In this document: positions 1 through 13,080 of the stretch, one piece after another
Position numbering within the stretch: position 1 is the stretch's first letter
How the letters are laid out: every line of letters begins with the position of its first letter
NCBI GenBank assembly: GCA_002261195.1
Contig: MVBO01000002.1
Span: 1-64,000 of the forward strand
Length of the DNA: 64,000 bases
DNA from: Bifiguratus adelaidae
Lineage: Eukaryota; Mucoromycota; Endogonomycetes; Endogonales
Direction of reading: 5' to 3'
Position numbers and translations under genes: made by a program
The notes under the pieces: generated by a model
Databases searched by the model: none
What the model was told of the DNA's origin: nothing
Seen by the model: the letters and a program-made list of their open reading frames with translations, nothing else

Positions 1-65
1 TAACTAACTGAACAACCCTAACGTAATTCTATAGAGTCTTTTTTATACACATGAGTTTACCACAC

Positions 66-1572
66 CTAGACTTCTTTAACTTCGTCTGCTGCTTCGACAG
101 CTGGAGCAGGCGTGTCCATAGAAGTATCCTTTACTCGGATAAAGACCAAGGGACCAAGACACAAACATCCAAACATCAGGATGGCAAAATCAGACCCCCA
201 CATTCTCATATAGTCCACTCCTCCTGCGTCCATGCCGAAGGAAATGGCAGCTCCGACAGCCGCAAATGTTTTATATAATCCTGAGTAGGTGGCCAGAATG
301 TATGGGTCATTGGACAGCACACCAATAATCCAGAAGGCAAACGCTTGGAAGACACCGTCTTGGAATCCATAGAAAAAGTAAAGCGTCATGTACTTGGCCG
401 CCATTGGGCTTGAGATGTCCATAGGAGGAGTGTAAGGAACACCTCTAAAGGAATTCGTCGTTGGGAAGTAGCCACAGATATTGACAATCAAGACCATAAG
501 GAGAACCATTAACCAGCCACAAATTGCCCTAGTTCTGCGAGGGACTATCTTCCAATCGAGCAGGGCGATTGTCGAGCATCCGATAAACTCTGCAATGGCG
601 TATAAAAGACCGTTGACGGCTCGAGTTCGCACATTGAAGAAGTAACCGTTGAAGTCATTAGCTTGGAATGGAGCATAGAACAGAGCCGCAGTACCAAATG
701 GCAAGAACAACAGGAACATAGGATCCTTCTTGAGACTGTAGACCATATTGCGCAGCTCCCTCGGAAGGGACTCAGCTGGACGAACAACAACTCTGGTTCC
801 GTCACTTCTAATGATCTTGTCGGGGCTTGCCAACGCAAAGGGAACGAAGACGGAGACAATCATCAGGACGGTAGTGGCTACGTAGGTACCAGTATTGACA
901 CTTGCAGCAGCCGTGTTGTTATTGTTCTGGGCGACTGGGATAATTCCACCAACAACGGCTCCCAAGTAACTTAACATGTAGAACAGGGTGATGTGAATTG
1001 ATTTGTCACTCTCGGTGGGGTACGAGGTCATGATTTGACCGGACGAGGCCCATAGTAAGGCAGCACCAACTCCACAAGCCGCGCCGCCGAAGAGGACGAA
1101 TCCGGAGTTGAAGTCTTGGTTGTATGACCAGAAGCTTGCACCGTACAGAGCGTAACCTAGCGCGCCCAATGACAGCGTGATTCTTGGTCCCATGGCATTG
1201 ACAATTGGGCCAGCGATGATCGAGACTACAGCAAACAACACGTACAGGATCGTGTTGGCGTTATCTGCAGTCGTGGCATTCAGCTGGCCTGCACCACCGA
1301 GCGATGTAAGCACCAGAAACATTCCTACACGAGGTTAGCAACTCGAGATCACATATTTTGTTCATCGGAACCGAGAACATACCAACTGCCAAAAAGTTAA
1401 CGAATCCAGCAATGAACACTTGCGCAGTTGCTGAATAGTAGTTCGGGATCTTCAGCGGACCCAGCCGGTAAGGCGCTGGGACCGGTAAATGTTCCTCGAC
1501 AACAGGCGTAGGAGCCTCCTTCTCAATGGTCTCCTCCGAAGGTACACCAGCTTGTAACACGGACGATGCCAT
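66..1572 (-). CDS. UNC93-like MFS membrane protein
   Basis: Two exons, complement of 66..1324 and 1383..1572, give 482 aa. The 58-base intron (1325..1382) has GT...AG ends and a CTAAC branch site. The ATG at 1570-1572 opens a short hydrophilic N-terminus, then multiple membrane segments. Splicing joins FLAVG to MFLVLTSLGGAGQ, the first membrane helix with the GMF..L..LG.GG signature of UNC93-type major facilitator proteins. Family members are multi-spanning membrane proteins of fungi and animals; in fungi their substrates are mostly unknown, so the role here is not assigned. The frame is fully open and the length is usual for the family. The stop is TAG. A TATA-like element lies about 55-65 bases upstream of the start. 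Confidence 0.85.
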
Positions 1573-1627
1573 TTTGACGAGGGTTGACTGGCTAACTTGG
1601 GAGATCGTGTAGGAAGGAGAAAGTGCC

Positions 1628-1637
1628 TTATTTATAC
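1628..1637 (-). promoter_or_regulatory. TATA-like element of the UNC93-like gene
   Basis: On the minus strand this reads GTATAAATAA, 56-65 bases upstream of the ATG at 1572. Position and sequence fit a core promoter; this is inference from sequence alone. Confidence 0.45.
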
Positions 1638-1639
1638 AC

Positions 1640-2803
1640 AAGAGAAGAGATTTTGTTCTATTGACTTGTAGATAAGAGAGTCCACTAAATTAGGACAGCA
1701 TACTCATCTGTCGGGATATTAATATAGGTACACGAATAGTGCGGGGAGATGTGCTGAATCCGATACCTTAAACCCTTTACCCTTGTCGCCATCGCTATCC
1801 CTATTACATTGTATTATGAGGAGAAATGCTTTGCACCCGGCTGCTGAAGAGCATCTTACGAGCAGATACATGGTGAGATCTTTAATAGTTAAGCCCATCT
1901 GTTTTTACCACTTGGACCATCAAAAGCCATATACAGATAAACTCCACGAAAATTTTCTAAATCCCCACGGAGTCCAGGAGCGTGCCTGCCAATTTCCCAA
2001 ATTGACGAATAAGTTCTCTCCTACCCTATCTATGACAGTTTAGGTAACGCATTGCATGTTCATATATTGTACACGCGGCTATCCTCGGTGTACACCTCTG
2101 CTCTGGCTGGAACCTAGATTGAAACATCCGCATTAGGAAATCTTCATTGTTATTTGCTTGATTGCTTGGTGCGGATGCTCACCAACCATCTACATCGTTG
2201 TACATAAGCGGGAAGCACTGGAGCTACTATCTCAGAGATTTGTGTGGTATTGTCCGCTACTGATGACCGGCCTGATCCGACTACGAATGCACCTAACTTT
2301 GGCACGGTCGCTGCGGCCTTATCTTTGGCATTCTCTATCTAGACCTCTTCTGTGAACCATTTTCTCGCGAACATGTCAGTTCTGTTCATTTCGAAAACGT
2401 GGCTCTGCACCTGCGTTCTGGTCTTATCAACAGAGATTTCCTATTAGGAGGAAACCAAATGAAAATGGAGGTGAACGATACCTCTAGCCTATATTTAGTG
2501 TAGTGCTCAACTAGCTCAACGTCAAAGCCAAGAGGTTACGAGGTTGAATCACATGCAAGCATGCGGCCGGCTGAAGAGGTCGACATGGATAGTTTGGACT
2601 AGGATAGAGAATATACCGCACAGCATTCAACGAGTAGCTAGCATGCAGTGAACGTAATGCGCTTTTATCTTCCATGCCGCTTAATCTGGCATCATCATAC
2701 CGTCAACTTTCGTTTTTTCATTTCAACCCAATCTCTAGAATATTGAATGCATGCTGTACGAATGTACATTATAAGCGTGTCCATAGAAGTGTCAGAATAG
2801 ACA
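1640..2803. other. Intergenic, no gene seen
   Basis: The stretch lies between the start of the UNC93-like gene and the 3' end of the glucan synthase locus. Only short open frames without recognisable motifs are present. The left part should hold the UNC93-like promoter; the right part should hold 3' sequence of the glucan synthase. Confidence 0.5.
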
Positions 2804-5800
2804 CTATGGCTTTGAAAGTTGTTCTTTGCGAAAGAACTTGAAGAATCCCACACAAATCAAGAGCTGCAATAGAAGCGCGACCCAAAACCAGGCTTTGGCT
2901 AGACCTTCTGAATATCCTGCAGAAAAGTCAGGAAAGACATCTCCTGGACCGATGTTGTTTGGTGCAGTCGCTCTTGCTAGGATGGTGCCGCTGAACCAAG
3001 CGCTTGCGCTGCAATGAGCGTGAAGGCCACGTGAAAACGCGTCAATGTTTGAAGCAGTATCATTCCAAAGCCAACGCCTTGCAAAGCATCCAGAACACCA
3101 AGCCAAAGCCATAGCGCTCTACCCGCCACGGCACTGGCTATTGGTCCACCAGCCCAAGGAACGTATTGTCCAATGTTCGAGGTACCCCAAAGCGTTTGGC
3201 ACCATCTTGGAGCTCCGAGACCAATGGCGAACAATGGCAAAATCCACGAGTGATGCTTTGAAAGAATCCCAAAGAGCCAGAGGAATGCTGACCAAACGCC
3301 CACAAAGAACACCAACAACAAGCACGACAATTGCCCAAGCTGGCGCAAGGTTCGAGCTCCAAAGATAGGCCCAATTTCTGCCGTAGGGTGCTGAAAGCCA
3401 GTAGTTCTGGAGGATGACAGCTATGAAGACGATCAACAGAGATTCGATACTTAGAGGCGTAGTGCACTTACTCAGAAAGAACCATCGGACAATCTTCCTT
3501 CGAGCGATAGATGTGTAAAATGATGGTAGTTTACCAGGTACTTGCCGACAGTAATCTGGCAATCCTGCCCATAATATGAAGGCAATTATCCACAGGCAAA
3601 TGGCGATAGGCACGATGACGACCGGTACGATCCATGAATTGAATACGGAGCTGAGTGTTGTGATGCCCGCGGCGCTCTGTTTGGTGAGAACAGAGCCCTA
3701 GTACCAAAGTGCAACGACATAGATTTGCTGTGTGCCTTGAATCACACATGCTCGATATGCCCACACCTTTACAGGTGCACCGTCTAAGCAAATGTGAGAC
3801 AATCTGAATCCAGCGCCCAAATCGCTCACCTTCATCGCCAAAGTTCATGGCAAAGAAAATGGATCCCGAACTGGAAGCTATAGAGTATAGTCCAGTTGCA
3901 ATATGTTTCACCCACCCTCTTCCCTGAAAGCTATTCACAAAGGTCGCCATACCGATGAGGAAGAAGGCCAGTCCATAAAAGGTGAATGGCAAACTGAGGA
4001 CATAAATGGATTTGAACGCTCTGAAGATGAACCACCACATCATGGAAGTGATCAAGTAATACTGGCCAGTGTATACAACTTGCCAGCGCTTTCGCCAACT
4101 GCTCCGGTCAAAAGAGTGATTTGATACGAATTGGCTGCGATGATTTGTCCAAAGGCGAGTAGAAAGGCATACAGAGGCCAGTCTCCAAGACGTTTTTGCA
4201 TACGTCGTCTTAAACCTGTCGGTGGCCTATAGTCCTCACCGAGTAAGTATTGATCTTCAAAACTCGATCTACCCAAGTGACTATAATCACTGCTCGAATC
4301 ATCCCAGCTTTCATTAACTAGGGATCCTTCGCTGGATTCCGGGGGCTTGCTGGATGACTTGTCTTTGCCCAATTTTGCATCTCGGAAACGTTCAAACCAC
4401 TTTTTCTCACTCTTGATCAGGTACTCCTCAATACAGAGTTGACTGTCGAAGTTCTTGCCGTCGAAACCTTGAAGCTTTTTTTCAAATTCTCTGTAAAACT
4501 CTTCTGTACTATCCGTGAAGAAAGGATCCACATTTTGCAATTGGAAGTCCCTTTTCTCGCCTACAACGGTGTCCATACTCAAAAGTGAGTGAGCGCTAGC
4601 ACCATATGCTGGTTTCGCGAATGGCATGTTTGGAGGAGCAAGAGTTTCGTCGTCCATCTTTGATGTGGAATAACCTAATCTTTGGGAAGTTCCTTGTCCC
4701 CAAACCCCATTAGAGGCTTCCTCGCTATCGTCATTCTTTATCTCAACAGCATCCTGTTGCTGTATCTCTTCGCGGTAACTCAGAGGCACCAAAATATCAT
4801 TCTCCGCAGACTCAATAGCCGATGGATCGAATTGCTGTTGTGGAAGACAGGCTAGCATTTGCTCGGTCGTTATTATGTATTCATCTTCTGCTTCACTGGA
4901 AAAGTCTGAATCGTCCTCACTTGCTTCTCCAGGTCCTACCGATCTCCATTCATCATTGTCTTCTGTGTGAACTGGCAAATGCGCTGCATTTTGACTACTG
5001 GACGCTCGCTGTCGACGATGTATGCGGTCTGTAGTATGTCCAGGACCAGCTCGCCTACCCAGTGACAGATGCCTATGTAGTCTTTGCACACGAGCTGGTT
5101 CTTCTGCTCTCACATAGGATGATGGGTCCTCGCCGTTGGTATTGTCTTCAGTTGGAATTAGCGGTTGCAAAAGAGCGTTTGACTGCTCAAAAGCAGATAT
5201 TCCTGGTGTATCGGTCGTCTGTATGGCAGTCCCAATTGGCATGGCCTGATGTCCGACCGTATGCGAAAGAGATTGGTTGTGTGCTTTCGCTGCTTCTTTT
5301 GGGTGAATTTTTATTGCAGTCGATTGTAGAATTTCAAGATCCTCGAGCCATTGAGCAACCGGAAATCGTTGTTTCGCAGAGCGAGCCCTCATCATAGCCC
5401 TTGTTTCCGGTTTTGATGCCAGTGCTTCTTCGATCGCCATCTTGAACTGATGGAGAAGGTGAGTGGTAGTAGTACTTTCTACTGTATACCACCAGCCCGG
5501 CATTTGCCCTAGACCTCCCACCCTCGCTCCGATGCCAAGAGCACCTTTCCTCCCAAATTCAACCGCCACCAAACCAAAAGGTTCATCTCTTGACGGTATC
5601 ACAGCGAATTCGGCTCCGCTGAAAATGTACGGAGGCAGCGTGGTGAACTCGGGTCTTGAAAATACTCTTCCAGGGTAAAGTTGCATCAATCTATCCAACT
5701 TGAGAGCTGCAAATTTGCCATATAGGTCGATGACAGGTCCGACACAAATGAGCTGAACATTGGGGTGATTGTCAAGGATGGCTGGAAAGACATCTGCGAT

Positions 5801-8800
5801 AAGGTCAATCCCTTTCTGATTGGACCATCTTCCAACAAAGACAAGCAAATCTGCCTTTGGATTCTGGTCAAGGCCAGCCCATTCTTGGGCTTGACGTTTG
5901 AGTTCCGCTCTTCCTGCTTCGAATTCTGGATCAATTTTGATCTCCTCATCTTTTGGAAATTGCTTGTTCCATTCTCCGGTATCGGAGGGATCTGGATTTG
6001 GTAGCATGCCAATCTTCTTCAGGCCCAAGAAGATTGGATATCTGGCGTACGAACGTTTTCCGTATTTTTTGGAGACTCCAACAGCACCGAAACCTTGTTG
6101 ATGTATGCGGAGATAGGACGCACCAGCGTGTAAGAGATTGAAGACTTCACCGAATTGCACATAACGAGCAACGATCGCAGGATCGAGATTGTAGACCCTG
6201 CAGACTTCATCGCGCTCTTTCGCAGTCCGCATTGGCCATAGTCCTTGGAATTCGGCGTTGTGTAATGAAAGGCAGCAGGGTATCGTAGCAGGAAGAAGGT
6301 AAATTGGAGCAAGACATCCGTGGTAATCATTGATATGATATAGATCGACATGGAAACGCTTAATAGCTTCCGCAATGCACTGATTCCAGGCAGAGTAGTA
6401 GATCGCACTACTGAGATCGTCCATACGAGCTGGATATGGCTCTGACTTTGTTTGTTGCCTGAATACTGGAGCGTCTAAGAGCACATATGTGATGTTTCGA
6501 AGGTTATGATACTGGACCTGGACCTCATACGAATTTCCTAGGATGGTGACCGACATTGGCTCGACTGATTGATCTTCAGGATAATCAACACCGCTGACAC
6601 AAGGGACGACCCAGATTAAATTTAGATGACCAAGGTTCTTGCCCATCAGTTGTGCCATTACTCCAAGTCCGCCGATTTTAATCTTGATACCCCAATTCTC
6701 AATGTCATACTCCATGGTGGCGATCAGTACCGTCCTTGGTGCTTGATCCATGTTCTCTTCAACCACCAAAGTTGTTGTCGAAGAACCAAATTTCGACAGC
6801 CGAAAAATGTTTCGGAGAGCTGAGACATGGGATTGCGCTCTTGGACGAGCATGCGGAAGCCTGCGACGAATTACAGCTGGAAGGAATGCCTTCTCTTCAC
6901 TGACGCCGATTTCATTGAATTTGACCTGATATAATGATTTCATAAAAGCCCAGATAGCAATCGCTCCTGTTAGGATGGGAATGAAAGCCAGCAAAAAATA
7001 CAGAGCCACCTGTTGCCATTGATTTCCAATAGGAAGTAGCTCGAAGCGGAAAGTGCCATCATTTAGTCTGAACTGCCAGGCTAAATAGGGTGATGGTGGA
7101 GGTACAGCGATGTTGATGACAACTGCTGAAAGCGTCGAAGGAGGTAGCCTGTCCAAGACGGAATCTCCATCGACATCTCCCATAACGACTGTTTGATCAG
7201 GTTGACCATCTGGATTTATACCCCAGACATTGACTTGGGCGATGGTTGGCCACTCTGTCATGAAGTCGAATGTCCATGTACCGTCATCTTCCTGCTGGAG
7301 CTCATTATTCAAACCAGCGTCGAGTCCGTATTCATTGTAAGGACCCATCCAAAAAAGATGTGGAAATCTTCGCGGTGGTTTCTGCCCATCATCCAGGTCG
7401 GCGTGCTGTACATGGTCACTACTTCCACCGAGGCGGCTCCAGTATTCCACGATGACATGTGTTCCACTCCATTTCTGAAAGGTGGTTCCAGACCATGGCT
7501 GTGCTTCCAAAGTATCGTTTCCTCCCTTGTAAGTTTGCCAATTCGAGTATGAACTGCCCCAATTCAGCGAATAGCGCCATAGATCGGCACCTGCAGCTTT
7601 GTGAGATAATACCAGACTGCCATTCCTGTCAGTGCTCAAAAGGCCAGTTGTGTAGTTGGCCTGCCTGGGAAACACCATGGGATTGTCAGTTTGGCCAATT
7701 CGAAACATGAAACGATCTACTGAGTTTGTGAAGCTCTCCCCGGCTAGACTGGTCGCATTTTTCACGACCAACTCATGTATACCGTTGTACACATTGGTAA
7801 GATTGGCTATCCAAATCCATACAGTAGGTATGCCACCGACAAAAGCCGGCTCTTCGATATTGGTGACCGTCTGACATGAAATACTGCGAAGATCCAAGAC
7901 AGCAACTTCGCCATTTTCGGTTGTCGAGTTGATGGCGACGGAGTTTCCAATCGCACCACAATCCATCTCAGCGCTGAAATGAATCTCGATAGGCACTGTT
8001 TCCGGTGTTCCGCGGGCAACCTGGGTCTGCAGGCGGGTATCGTGACCAGGTTTAAATGCAGTAATCATTGGAGAAGGACCGACGAACTGATCTTTGGGGA
8101 CGAATGCTTTGAACTCCCACGGTTGTAATGTAAGAGTTTCCATACATCCATTGAAATTTTCAGAGCCATCGATTAAAAGCTTTTGTGCGGAAGCGCCCAA
8201 TGTCCCTTCCTCGTATGGATAGAACAGGTTTTTGACAGTAGTGCCTGCATCAAATGGCGAGATCAGAGCGGTCTTGTTATTCGTGCAGTCGAAGTTGTAC
8301 GTGATGGTCTGGTTAGCATTATGATATACTAACCACACGATCTGATTACCCTTGCCCTTTCCGGTGAAGTCTTGCACCCCGTCAAATCTTGACCTCATTG
8401 TGCTCCAGATACCAGTTTCTGTCGGCACAGCATGGCTGCCGGGCAAGTATATGTAATGAGTCTGTTTTGATAGCTGCTGAAGGTACCATCCATCGTTGAG
8501 TACAGGATAGTTCTCTCTAACACATCAATGAGCAACTACTGCAAGCTGTGGAAGACATAGGCCCCGCTTACCTCATTTGATACATCGCTTTGATGATGTT
8601 TCTTACGGGTGCGGATGGGTCGCGGTGATCCAAGCTCACAGTATCATCATTACAGCCGTTTAACGCTGACTCCACAGGAAACTGAGCAGGTCCTAGATGA
8701 TAGCAGCCGTGAGTCTGCCAAGCCGTCGCTGAAGACATGGCTTGTCTACCAAAGAGGTAGTTTGGGGCCGTATTGTCCAAAACATAGAATGCTTGCTCTT

Positions 8801-10371
8801 CACCCATAAAAGCAGCGGAATACCTGGCATATGTAGCGTAGTGGTGTAGAGTCCGAGCAGCATTTTTTGTGTGCCATTCTGGATTGCCGGCCACCGGAAA
8901 ACATCTTGATTTGTGACGCCGTACATGTGCCTCGGATCAAATGTTCCAGTGTTCGCGTTGACTAGGTCGTTCGTCATGATAAAATCATTCCAAGCATCCA
9001 CCCAATTGAGAGGCGCGTCATAACCAGCCTCTAAGTTTCCATCCATGCCGAGAAATCTGGTAAGTGAACGATAAATTGTGTAGTGAAATGCTGCCGCGTC
9101 TAGTGCATTTTGGCCGGGATCTCTAATGAAGAGATTCCTATCAGAGTCATTGGTAAGCGTGACCGCGGCGGTGAGATTCGCAGGCAGCTGATCCGGCTGT
9201 CGTCCTCTGCCCAGGTAAATGGACCCAAATGTATTGCCTCCCGTGATTTCACCTGCTATGAAGAAGTTGTCCTTTCCGTGATTTCGAGCGCATTCGCGAA
9301 GGTAGGCGCTGAAATTCCCCTGAGCATCGACAGTAACTTGTGTAGCCTTGTCGAAGCGAAATCCGTCAATATCCAATTGGGCAATGCTAATGCAGGCGTG
9401 CCGCTGAATCTTTTCTCGCACGGATGGGATCCATTCTCGCAGTCTGTCTTGTACAGAAGCGAACCTTGCTAGCTGGCGTTGCCAATCCGGGAAGACGCCG
9501 AAGGCTTCGATATCACCGTACTGATCGAATTCTGAATCGTAGCAGCCCACCAATTGATCTGTGACGTCCGTGCCCACGGGGAAACCCGTCTCATTCCAGA
9601 AACGTGGATACTGGAATGTGTGGTTGTAGTTGTTGCCAAAAGTAAAGTCGTGATAATACTGATTGCCTTTGTATATAACTTGGTGTTCCTTGGTCGTAAA
9701 AGGCGCTGAGACGTTCAAATAGCCCTCAAAGCCTATGAGATTACTCATACTATGAACAGCATCAGCTCGCAGTTAGGAAGGAAAGCGAATAAGACCAATA
9801 TAGGCATTACTTACGTCGCAACTGTGTTATCAAACACCACGTACATCCCTCTGCGATGGATCTCGGTAATAGCTGCTTGCCATAATTCAATATGTGCAAA
9901 GTGATGGTCCAATAACGTAAAGTCAATAGGAGAGTAACCGTCATACTCCCAGGGCAGGTTTATGAACACCGAACCAGCAAGATAGATACCCTTCACGCCT
10001 ATTCCTTGTAAATAGTCCAAAGTATCTACTAGGCCTTGGACATCGCCACCATGTCTTAGCTGGTTAGCCATGATGTCATGTTCAAAGGCGGTACCATTGG
10101 CATTGTCATTCGTGGGGTCACCATTGACGAAACGATCTAGAAAGATAGTATAAAACGGAAAGTGCCAGTTTGATGGTGACGGATGATAAGTATGATTAGA
10201 CCACTCTCCCCAGAAGTCGACGGGATTGACAGCCGTTTGATCTTCGTCAAGATTGAAACCGACTTGGGACGGATCGTAGTTGAGGGCGATCGAAATCACT
10301 GCCAGGATGACGAAGATAACGCATACAGATGCACGCAACGCTTTGCAGACCTGAATACCGTGCCTTATCAT
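2804..10371 (-). pseudogene. ags1: Alpha-1,3-glucan synthase, multiply disrupted
   Basis: Cell-wall alpha-1,3-glucan synthase (Ags/Mok family, normally about 2,400 aa). The exons I reconstruct are complement of 9815..10371, 8572..9749, 3830..8516, 3472..3783 and 2804..3420, about 2,450 codons. Domain order is canonical: an N-terminal hydrophobic anchor, an extracellular amylase-like domain (about 8.3-10.3 kb), a GT5 glycogen-synthase-like domain containing KIGGLG (about 5.3-6.7 kb), then a C-terminal multi-spanning domain ending FFKFFRKEQLSKP. The frame breaks in places where family conservation continues on both sides: loss of one base near 8803-8805 (after PGIPLLLW), loss of one near 4058-4060 (after KLYTLASI), an in-frame TAG replacing Trp at 3698-3700, a gained base near 3311-3324, and a lost base near 2988-2991. 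The four introns have normal GT-AG ends. I infer a recent pseudogene; a poor local assembly is the alternative. Confidence 0.88.
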
Positions 10372-11320
10372 GCTCGATCAAAACAATCAAGTGGCCTCTT
10401 AAGAGAACGTACGCTCGTTAATTAAGACTTCACCGCAGATAATGTTGAAAGGAGGAATGAACGTCGATGAAAGAGCGGTTCTAGATAAGAAGGCACCGAA
10501 ATGATACAAGATTTTTGGGAAACGCCACAATTGCCGTAGGAGCGATCGGCACGGGCGCAAGAACAAATCTGTTTACCTTATCAACCCTTGAAAGACAATA
10601 CAAAAGCACTACAGGAGGCACATTCGATAGATATTTCAACTTGAGGACGCTCTGAACAAAGCCCACTAATGCCAGCTGCCATGATCAGTGGTCAGGAGAC
10701 TGTCTAATGCATAGTAGCAAAGCCTACAGTATCGAACCAGCATGCGGCTAGCAATGCGGCGCACAAACTATTTTCAAGTTCTTTCATGCCATACGCCATT
10801 TACTGAAAGTGGCGTTTTGATAGTCAAAGTGAGACATCTCAAAATACGCAGTAATGATTGCGCGTGATATCGAGTCACAAAACGTGGAAGTTTTGACAGA
10901 AGCTTGGATGCGAACGAAAAAGCTCTGCAATAAAGTAGGACTCGGTCAAAAGTGATTTCCCATGTTGCAACAATCATTCGCCGTTCCCCGACGTGTCTAC
11001 CCAGCAGAAGTTGATCAAACGAAACAAACGCATCCCCAAGATGGTAATCGATTCACCAAATTAGTCATGGTGGCACACTACGTTCGCGTCAGTGACGATC
11101 ACTTAAGACACAAGGCGTTTTTGGTCGTCACTGTCCATCTCAGATTATTAAATGTCAAAGGCGTGATTAGCCCATATATCTCTATTCTGACGACACCAAA
11201 TCCGTTTGTACACGAAATTATTTGAACGATGGACTGATATCCAGACACCAACCCAACAGGCAGATATGATACTTGTATCCCGATCAATCGAAAACATAAC
11301 CCAGGAAGAGAACTATCGGC
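10372..11320. other. Upstream region of glucan synthase, no gene seen
   Basis: It begins at the glucan synthase start codon and holds only short, motif-free open frames on both strands. It presumably contains the promoter of the glucan synthase gene. No repeat or RNA gene was recognised. Confidence 0.45.
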
Positions 11321-11332
11321 ATCGCCGCTAGA

Positions 11333-12175
11333 TTGCCGACCTCGGCAAAAGTGACCCTTCCTTTATTGCCTGGTGCACGGGCCTTGTTTCCAGATTCAGG
11401 TGGACTTACCCGCAAATGTGGTTTTCGTGTCAGCGACCACGATGGTTGTAATCTCTTAAGTCTTGCGCGATTCATGGCGGATGCGATGTTCGAGAAACAT
11501 ACCGACAGCGAATCGTTGCGTGTCCGGATATTTCAAGAGGTCGTTAAAGTGGTCCGATATCATCCTTTCTCTTCTATGTTAACGCCAGTGACAAGGTCTC
11601 GGAGTAAGATTTCTTGAATAAGATTTGGTTCCCGGTTCTAAAGGCGCTGGTCACAAGTCGCGGTTCCGACTTCAGAATCAATACGGGAGAATCCACAAAT
11701 CCTCAGTCAAGGCAAGAAAGTAGGAGCAACCTACCCGGATTCATCAAACCTGATCGCGTTTAAGGTTAACGTCAAAATCCTCTATGACGACGACAACGGA
11801 AAATCGTTTGATTACGCAGCCATGAAGATGGCTAAGGATACGCAGAAGGATAAGTTTGTGGGGAACCGTGCAAAGCATTTGCGGGAGAGTAAGGACATGG
11901 TGGATGGATTGCTACCCCACATTCCAAACGATCATCCAATGAACCAGCGAATCCAAGGATTCATCGTTGAAATAGCTGGAACGACTGCCAACCTTTTGAC
12001 AGTCTACCTGGCCGAGCCTGGTTTGTATATCGCCATCAAGCGGGGAGGTGCAGTTCACGTGCCGCCGAAAGGTTGGCCTTCGAGGATCCCAATATACGTC
12101 GGCAACAAAACCACAGAGACCCACCGGGACGCCATCCAAGATACCCTGGGCGAAGACACGGAGGAAATCTTGTGA
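11333..12175 (+). pseudogene. Unrecognised broken coding relic
   Basis: Three plus-strand segments look coding but lie in different frames: 11333..11617 (containing RKCGFRVSDHDGCNLLSLAR), roughly 11,630-11,730 (containing GHKSRFRLQNQYGRIHKSS), and 11,735-12,175 (containing LIAFKVNVKILYDDDNGKS, then KDKFVGNRAKHLRESKDMVD). The last segment ends at a TGA at 12173-12175. I do not recognise the family. The succession of open, charged, protein-like stretches separated by frame changes suggests a decayed gene rather than chance open frames, but no homologue is named. Confidence 0.3.
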
Positions 12176-12640
12176 AACCCTCGACACGGACGAGGATGGT
12201 TGGGTGCAACGCGATGGGAAGTGGTATAACAAGTGCATCAATATAATCTTGGATGTAAACCTCTATGGATCTTTGAATATATCGTAATTATTCCTCGATT
12301 TGCATATGACTTTCGAAGATTTTCGTGAAGTGCGAATAAAGCATCATTTTGAGTACCATTACAAGTATTCATGAGCAGTCGAATAACCGCAGTGGCCATA
12401 ATCTGTTTTCTTTTACCTTCTTGCTGATCGATGTTGTTGATTGTAGTCGATTGCTAATGGCGTGCTTATTTCACGAGATAGGCTCTCATTGATCAACTGA
12501 AGGGGCATCGTGGATCTCTTAACCCTAACCCTACAAAGTTCCAAAATCGACAAAATATAAAAGAACCTGCAATAGGAATAACGAATATGTAAGGTACATC
12601 AAGTAAGGATTGAGGGCCAAGAGTAATGCAGTATGAGAGC
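12176..12640. other. Non-coding stretch with a telomere-like motif
   Basis: No gene is seen. TTAACCCTAACCCTA at 12519-12533 contains two CCCTAA units. Confidence 0.4.
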
Positions 12641-13080
12641 TAACCGTCAGACCAAAGTGAAACCACTATAAAGGATTTCCGAAAAGCCAAGAAATACATG
12701 CCACAAATTATACCAAACATCAGCAGATACATACTCTTCGCCTTTGGCACGTCGCTGTCAAAGATGGATTTAGCAGTCGGTGCCATTGCATGTCATGCCC
12801 AATCATATGCGCGATAAATGCTAGATAGACATGGAATGAAAGACCACCAACAAGAACATGGAAAGACTGTATCTACTCGGCGTTGTAAAGGAAAGCTCCA
12901 AAAAAACCTCCTCCCGATGAGGCGATAGCGAATGATCCATAAATCAATATAACCGATAAGCATAGGATACATATCTGTCCTTCGAGCCGTAGTTGTCGGT
13001 GACACAGACAACACCACCCCCAAAAAACATTTCCCGCTGCAGGAGCAATCGCGGCTTCGGGGTTCCAAATCTCTTATGTT
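12640..13080 (-). pseudogene. Possible C-terminal relic of a GT2-type polysaccharide synthase
   Basis: Reading the minus strand from about 13,075, one frame gives a hydrophobic stretch with FHVYLAFIAHMIGHDMQW. After a frame change it continues as TAKSIFDSDVPKAKSMYLL and another hydrophobic segment. The pattern of a membrane helix, a D-M-Q-W-x-x-T-A-K block and a further helix resembles the C-terminal membrane part of fungal family-2 glycan synthases. That assignment rests on motif memory only. At least one in-frame stop and one frame change are present, so it is not a functional gene. Confidence 0.28.

Noticed and set aside
3698..3700. Internal TAG codons in three genes (here, 19113 and 27840) might mean TAG is reassigned to an amino acid
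   Set aside because: TAG is the natural terminator of several intact genes in this window (UNC93-like, Git1-like, C9orf85-like, NUF2), and the three internal TAGs replace different residues (Trp, Tyr, Gln).
8803..8805. A short intron could explain the glucan synthase frame change after PGIPLLLW
   Set aside because: The only GT...AG pair available spans about 26 bases, shorter than any intron here, and would remove conserved residues.
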